Below, piece after piece: positions 58,801 through 64,000 of a stretch of DNA of 64,000 nucleotides; the first letter of the stretch is position 1, and every line of letters begins with the position of its first letter. Source of the DNA: Oscheius tipulae (Eukaryota; Nematoda; Chromadorea; Rhabditida; Rhabditidae); the NCBI GenBank assembly GCA_037178975.1, contig JASJZH010000001.1, forward strand, positions 3,968,001-4,032,000, in the 5' to 3' direction. The translations under genes and the position numbers were made by a program. Below the pieces are notes generated by a model. The model worked only from the letters and a program-made list of their open reading frames with translations, was not told where the DNA came from and searched no databases.

Positions 58801-61800
58801 TCTACAGTTGGAGCTGCTGGACGGACATACGATCAAGGCAATAACTGAGGACGGGGAAATCGTCGTTGAGTCTCAGGCAAAGTTAGTTAGCTCTCAATAA
58901 TGAGGGTACCTCTGGAAATTGGAAACTCCGGGCTGTCGCGAACGGAACTGCTTATTCTTCCTTGCAATCTTCTCGATAATGGATTTTTAGACTGAACGAC
59001 ACTAAATGGCACCTGGTAGTCATCGAGTGGGTATCAGAAGAGTTGCGAATCTCCGTGGACGCCGCTTCGAGTTTTCGCCGTCTCAAGACCAGCCCCTTTG
59101 GAAACGTGACTCTTGGAGATCTGGACAGGTTAGTCTCTTCACCAAAATGAACCAGCCACGGTCCGTTAGTCTTAGATTAGACTTATGATTAGCAGATGTG
59201 ACAATTCACTGCAATAAAATGTGTCACTGTGACAAAATCAAAATTCTAGAGCGAATCCAAAGTTGACTTGCCATCTACTATTGGTAATTACTCCAAAACC
59301 AACTCCCCTTCTTATTCTCGACAGGACATTTCCTGTCAAAGACTGCTGAAAAAGTCAGGGTGACTTCTAAACCGCGAAAACGACCACTTTTTGGAAATCG
59401 TAATAGAAAAGTAATAGACAATTTCCTCGCAAAATTCTGTTAAGGCAATTACCATGAGATTTGCGTTTTCATTGTGTTTTCGGGGTCAAACAGACGAAAA
59501 GAACTTGGGACTACTTTCGCACTTTAATAAAAGTAGACCAGTCGTCTCCAACGACCGACAGACACCATTGCACTTTAGTAATAGAGTGATACCTACTTCA
59601 GAGGTGTGGTTGGATGCTTCCGTTCGATTCTCCTGGGCGCGAAGACCGTAGAACTCAAGGGCAGTATCGATGGAATGTTATTCGGAAGATGTGAGGACGC
59701 TTGTGTGACTTCAAACTGTCGAAATGGAGCCGAATGTCGTGAAAATTTCGCGACTGGTACGCCCCAATGCTCCTGCAAACATCCGCGTCTTCACTCCGGG
59801 ACTGACTGTTCTCATGGTGCGTTTTTCGGGTCAAAGACATGGTTTTCCCTGCATGTACTGCCAATTTGCAGCTTTTGACCGTCCTCTTCAACTTTACAGT
59901 ATTCTGTCTTTTCAGACATCAACTCCGACACCTCAGTCTCGTTCCACGGTGGAAATCTCAAGTTTGATGACATTACTTCCCCTCTCACCTCCTCTTGGGT
60001 CTTTTCGTTCCGGACTGACCAACCCACAGCCCTCTTGCTCTATGTTCACGACGCTGATAACAACTTTATGCAGGTTGTCACGTCTTGTTGGGGAGAGAAC
60101 ACAAACGTTCAGGTTCATATAAAAAACGAAGTCAACGTGACTCTCTTACTCAACAATCTCGGCTACGCGTACAGCTGCACAGTTCAGGCCCCTCCGGGAA
60201 CAGAATACAGTGACATGCGATGGATACAGGTAGGTCAATACCATAGAAAGATATGGGCGTTTGGGCAGGCGGTTCAAATGTCAGTCAAATTTTCCACAAT
60301 GTTGCGCACCAACTACCAGTCATCGAAAAATTTTCATTTTAATATAGGTCTACATCGATCATTCCAAGTCCGGAAGCACTCTGACCGTCGAGGACGAAGC
60401 TTGCACCATCCGAGCTGGTCGCATTTTGGGCCATGAAGTGTACAAGACGTTCGAGCCCTGGTTTCCGGATGTTGTCAGCCCGCCGCTTGGAATAGGCGCC
60501 GCTCAGACCAAGTTTAACTATGTGCTTATCGGAGGCGTGTTGAGAACACATGATGAGGAATATAAGAAAATCCATTTCCGTGCCACTTATGGCTCGAAGA
60601 TTGAAGATCTTCTGGGCTGTGTGAGGGGAGTCAAGGTGGGAGACCAGCTGCTGGATTTGAGAAAAAAGGCCAAGGAGGAGGAGAATAAAGGTTCGGAATT
60701 TTCCTTACGCAGAAATATCAGTTTCAGTTCTGGTCCAAGTTGGGTGTAACGTAAAGTGCGAGACGTTGTCCTGTCATAATGGCGGTCATTGCTCGGTTGC
60801 TTGGAGAGATTTCAACCCGGAAACAGTCAAGACTACCTGTGACTGTTCGAGGACCAGTTACGCTGGGCCTCATTGTCTTCAAGGTTCGATTCTTTTACAT
60901 CAACTTTCTGTAACCAAACATTCATTTTCAAACTTTGTGATGATCAGCAAGGCTGTAGAGCGGACCGAAATCTATAATTTAGAGAACATTGCAAAGCTGA
61001 AAAACTTCATATTGAACCCAAAAATGAGGGCCGAAGTTCCATGCGGACTTAAAGTTTCGGCATCAGTATATGAATCTTTTCAGATGTCGGGTTAAACTTC
61101 ATCCCACCACAATCTCTCAGTTTCGATGTTGGAGCAGTGCTTGGAAAATTCTTCGAACCCGTGAGCGTCCCTCCTCAAACATTGAAGTTTGCCTTCAACG
61201 CTGAACACAACAGCTACCGACAGATGTTGGCTATGCTCTACTTTGATGACTCGAGGTTCCGAATTTTTCTATTTTCAAGCTGTGACAATTACTTTCAGTG
61301 AGTTCGAGGTCCTACTGAACAAGAATGGAAGTCTGAATGTGGGAATAGCCTATGCTGACGGTCGATCTACAGTAAATCATAATAGTTTTTCAAAGATCTG
61401 TGAAACTTAGGCAATGACCTTCAAAGGCAACTTCACGGACAACTACCGACATTTCTTTGTGGCAGAGTTTTCCAACTCTTCGGCTCTTCGTATTTACGTG
61501 GACGGGGTCCGTCAGGACTTCTATAGTTCGGGCAGAGACAACTTGAATTTGTACAGAGCACGGAGACTTTGGGTTGCAGGACAAAGAGCTCCACCTGGAA
61601 TGGACACGAATGCTCCTCCGAAAAAGAATCTTCAGGGTTGCGTGTCCAGTTCAGTAGTTCCAAAATCCCTCTGACTCTAGTTTAGATCTGAATCTGGATC
61701 TCGGTGTCAATATTCTCGATCTGTGGCCCATCTCATACTTGGAAACCACTCACATCTACAGTAATCAGACCTTGACCCAGCCTCTTGGAGCCATTTCGAG

Positions 61801-63145
61801 GGGGCAGTGCGCCCCTTTCCGGAATCCGAACCAGCCTATTGTTGCCATCAATTTGGTCAGTCTGCCAGCTTGGGAGACGAACTTCCGACGACTGGAGTAT
61901 ACTGTGCCGGTCAAGGAGAGGGAGGAGGAAGGCGGTGTTCCTTGTAAGTCATAGTATGGCACCAACTCTTAGTCATACGCAGCAAGGTTCAGAGATCAGC
62001 TGCGTATCCATAAAGTTGATGCGCAGCAAAAGTTATTTTAAGGGCTCCTGCTCCTTCTGGGCATTCTCCTTATCATATTTCTCATCGTCCTCATAATCGT
62101 CGTCGTCTGTCTGTGTCGGAAGGGGCACAAGGATGCCCAACCGCGTAATACCCAGTCATCGTGGAAATACCTAACCGGGATTTCAGAAAACATTTCACTC
62201 GACGAGAGGGAGCCGTTGAGACTGACGCAGTTCCCTCAGACTCCGCCTATGGGTGAGTCGAGATTTCTTAACTAACTGTCGAGTCATACAATTTTTACCA
62301 GTTGGTGCGCGGTCGACTATTGTAACCGCGATATCCACATAAAAAAATTATATATTTTATCGCATAGTAATGTTTTGCAAAGTTGTAGGTTTTGAGCGGC
62401 TCTACAAGCCTTTATAACATTGAAACATCCTAAAATGCCGTCTACTACCTGAAAAATGCGGTGCAAAAAAAAGGTTTAGGTGAGCGCCAACCGCATTCGA
62501 ACTACTCGGTCCCGCCTCCCGATATCCAGCTGCCTACTGCTCCTCGTATAGTGAGTTTGGTTTCACTCCCATTGGAAAAACCTAGCTGTTTTGAAAAGAA
62601 GAAAAAGTTGAAATTTAGTACTCTTCCGGTCGCGCACCACTAGCTGTGGATGAGATAGCGTCGAAGATCTGAACTTTCTCCGAGATAACCACTGACGATG
62701 AATAAATTATTTTCTTTTCTTTGGTTAGTGGTGCGCGACTTGGGATGAGAAAGAAAACGACAGAAACTGTTGTGTTTTTCGAATGGGGATGACGTAAAGA
62801 GAAAGTCGCTGCTCTCGCAGCCGGATAGTCTCATAACCCTTGCCACAACCGCCTATTACACTGCTCAGGAGGACTTCTCGGACAACGAAGACTTCGACAG
62901 AACATTAACTCCGGGCAGTCAGACGCCGACAGTTTTCGAGGATGAAATAAGGTAGGGGACCTGTTTCAACAAGAAATGTCTTTAGTCGTCCGACCGGTTT
63001 CGACAGATCATCTCCACAGCGACTCTCCTCCTTCCGGGATAGTTCTGCTCCGATCGGAAGTCCACTCTATGCTCCGGAGAATAGCCGTCGGCTACGACCA
63101 ATCAACATACCAAAACCTCCTGTGAGAGCAACGAGTCCCGTCTGA
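55832..63145 (+). CDS. Caspr/neurexin-IV-like transmembrane receptor (LamG/EGF/fibrinogen-like repeats)
   Basis: Cell-adhesion receptor of septate-type junctions and neurons (nlr-1/itx-1 relatives in C. elegans). Signal peptide MRRWSLLLLLLLPAWAQ is followed directly by a LamG-type region. Then come EGF1 (56758-56880, CPTEPECAQRNCGKGRC), LamG2 (about 56920-57480), EGF2 (about 57725-57850), a fibrinogen-like part (about 57890-58640, ending in GRCNCDAGTITTDEGVL), LamG3, EGF3 (59690-59815), LamG4 (about 59925-60650), EGF4 (about 60735-60885) and LamG5 (about 61080-61660). One membrane span is near 62041-62115 (LLLGILLIIFLIVLIIVVVV). The cytoplasmic tail is Pro/Ser-rich and ends in RATSPV, a possible class I PDZ ligand. 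An N-terminal discoidin domain was not found. About 25 exons; some borders approximate. Confidence 0.9.
59551..59580 (+). repeat. interspersed repeat, partial copy R3
   Basis: CCGACAGACACCATTGCACTTTAGTA resembles the end module of copies R1 and R2. Within a 480-nt intron of the Caspr-like gene. Confidence 0.4.
62372..62425. repeat. palindromic element (dispersed family), Caspr-like intron
   Basis: AATGTTTTGCAAAGTTGTAG ... CTACAAGCCTTTATAACATT: outer AATGTT/AACATT and inner TTGTAG/CTACAA arms pair around a central GAGCGGC. Confidence 0.6.
62629..62739. repeat. 111-bp intronic element with perfect 14-bp inverted repeats
   Basis: GTCGCGCACCACTA at 62629-62642 and its exact reverse complement TAGTGGTGCGCGAC at 62726-62739, flanking an 83-bp AT-rich centre. 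Lies in an intron between cytoplasmic-tail exons of the Caspr-like gene. Could be a small MITE. Confidence 0.7.
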
Positions 63146-63322
63146 CAGACCGGTTACCTAAATGATCTTCTTTCGCTCAAATCTCATTTAATAAACCTTG
63201 AATTTTTGACAAGCTCACATTGTTCTCGACTACTGACGAGAATGTATATAGTACGATTCTGAGGATGAGCAATTTTTTTTTATCAAGAGAATGATATGGA
63301 TAGAGAACACATTTACTCATAG

Positions 63323-63821
63323 TCAACAGAGGACATACTCGTCACAGCCCGTCCTCTCCTCTTCCTCAGCATCAGACTCACTCAGATCTTCTTCAAGACA
63401 ATCATCCTCACTGTATTCTTCCTCCCCGAAGTCGAATGGAATCAGATCATTGCTGGCCTTCTTTCTCAGTTCAGCATTCTCCATCTTCAGTTGTTCCATC
63501 TCGGCCGTCAGACGCGCGAATTCCTCATACTGTCTCTCGAACTTCTCACGGTATTCGGCCTCGGATTTGGCCAATAGCTGAATCACCTTGATTCGACCCT
63601 CGTTATCGTTTCTGAACATCCATTGAATGTGATATCAAGGCGGCTCACTTCAGATTGTTACGCTCCAACTGGGTCCCAACCAGTCCCAGCCTGGTCATCT
63701 CCAATTCCATTCGCAACTGCTCATTCTCCAGGACGTTCTTGTCGGCCAGAAGGTTCTCGAGAAAGTCCTCGTCCATGATCTTGCTAATGTAGCCGGAGAT
63801 CATCTTGAGGAAGTCGGCCAT
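63323..63821 (-). CDS. coiled-coil protein, acidic C-terminus
   Basis: Not recognised. Exon 1 (about 63653-63821) starts MADFLKMISGYISKIMDEDF, followed by heptads (LENEQLRMELEMTRLGL). An AA|gtgagc donor and gttcag acceptor join in phase to exon 2 (63323-63610), which continues the coil (YREKFERQYEEFARLTAEME) and ends in an acidic Glu/Asp/Ser tail (EEEYSEDDCLEEDLSESD). About 150 aa, no signal peptide or membrane segment. Convergent with the Caspr-like gene, 177 bp apart. Its promoter would lie in 63822-64000. Confidence 0.8.
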
Positions 63822-64000
63822 TGGAAGGAGGTGACTGATGACTGAGTGACCAGGCCAGGTGAGAGTCGCTAAGAGCTTTATAGCTTTCTCGTCTTGCGTT
63901 GCTTTCCGAGACAGTTATCGATTTTAACACCGACTATTGCAGCAAATGCGCTGACGTAGCAGACGGATATCGTGAATCTGCTCAAACTGTAGACAATCAG

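Noticed and set aside
1-64000. CRISPR arrays, rRNA genes, bacterial operons
   Set aside because: No regularly spaced direct repeats, no rRNA-like conserved blocks and no prokaryotic gene organisation were seen.

Overview
The window is nuclear DNA from a nematode. Exons are short and many introns are only 35-50 nt long, with gt...ttttcag or ttag borders. Several start codons sit just behind a strong 3' splice acceptor that fits spliced-leader trans-splicing. There are nematode-type chemoreceptors and animal-specific genes (an E-protein bHLH factor, MED1, a Caspr/neurexin-IV receptor, a GnRH-type receptor). I cannot name the species. No prokaryotic genes, CRISPR array, rRNA or intact tRNA gene was seen.

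Layout. 1-2413 (-): 3'-truncated E-protein gene (daughterless/hlh-2 family). 2414-8043: gene-poor DNA rich in E-boxes. About 7.7-8.2 kb (-): weak hypothetical gene. 8504-9985 (+): epoxide hydrolase. 10383-11095 (-): KCTD/BTB-T1 protein, directly downstream of a NADAR-domain gene at 11373-11903 (-). 12454-19763 (+): tandem cluster of four chemoreceptor genes, the first a pseudogene and the fourth carrying a dead LINE fragment in one intron. 19864-22375 (-): GnRH/AKH-receptor-like GPCR. 22.4-26.1 kb: gene-poor with repeats. 26148-28278: a decayed minus-strand ORF head-to-head with an intact single-exon plus-strand ORF of unknown function. 28.3-31.7 kb: gene-free, contains a MITE-like element. 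31730-38863 (+): SCYL2-like pseudokinase. 39564-45140 (+): UDP-glycosyltransferase, GT92 glycosyltransferase and a coiled-coil gene, closely spaced and possibly operonic. 46162-48822 (-): HBS1-like translational GTPase. 49354-54730 (+): Mediator subunit MED1. 54819-55010 (-): small hypothetical gene. 55832-63145 (+): Caspr/neurexin-IV-like receptor. 63323-63821 (-): coiled-coil protein.

The genes do not form one pathway. Recurrent points of interest are several small non-coding repeat families scattered in introns and intergenic DNA (tRNA-derived SINE-like copies, about 50-bp palindromes, a MITE with 75-80-bp inverted repeats), an E-box cluster upstream of the E-protein gene, birth-and-death evolution in the chemoreceptor cluster, and the unexplained single-exon ORF pair at 26-28 kb. 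Exon borders were read by eye from splice motifs and reading-frame phase. For the large genes, outer limits are firmer than every internal border.
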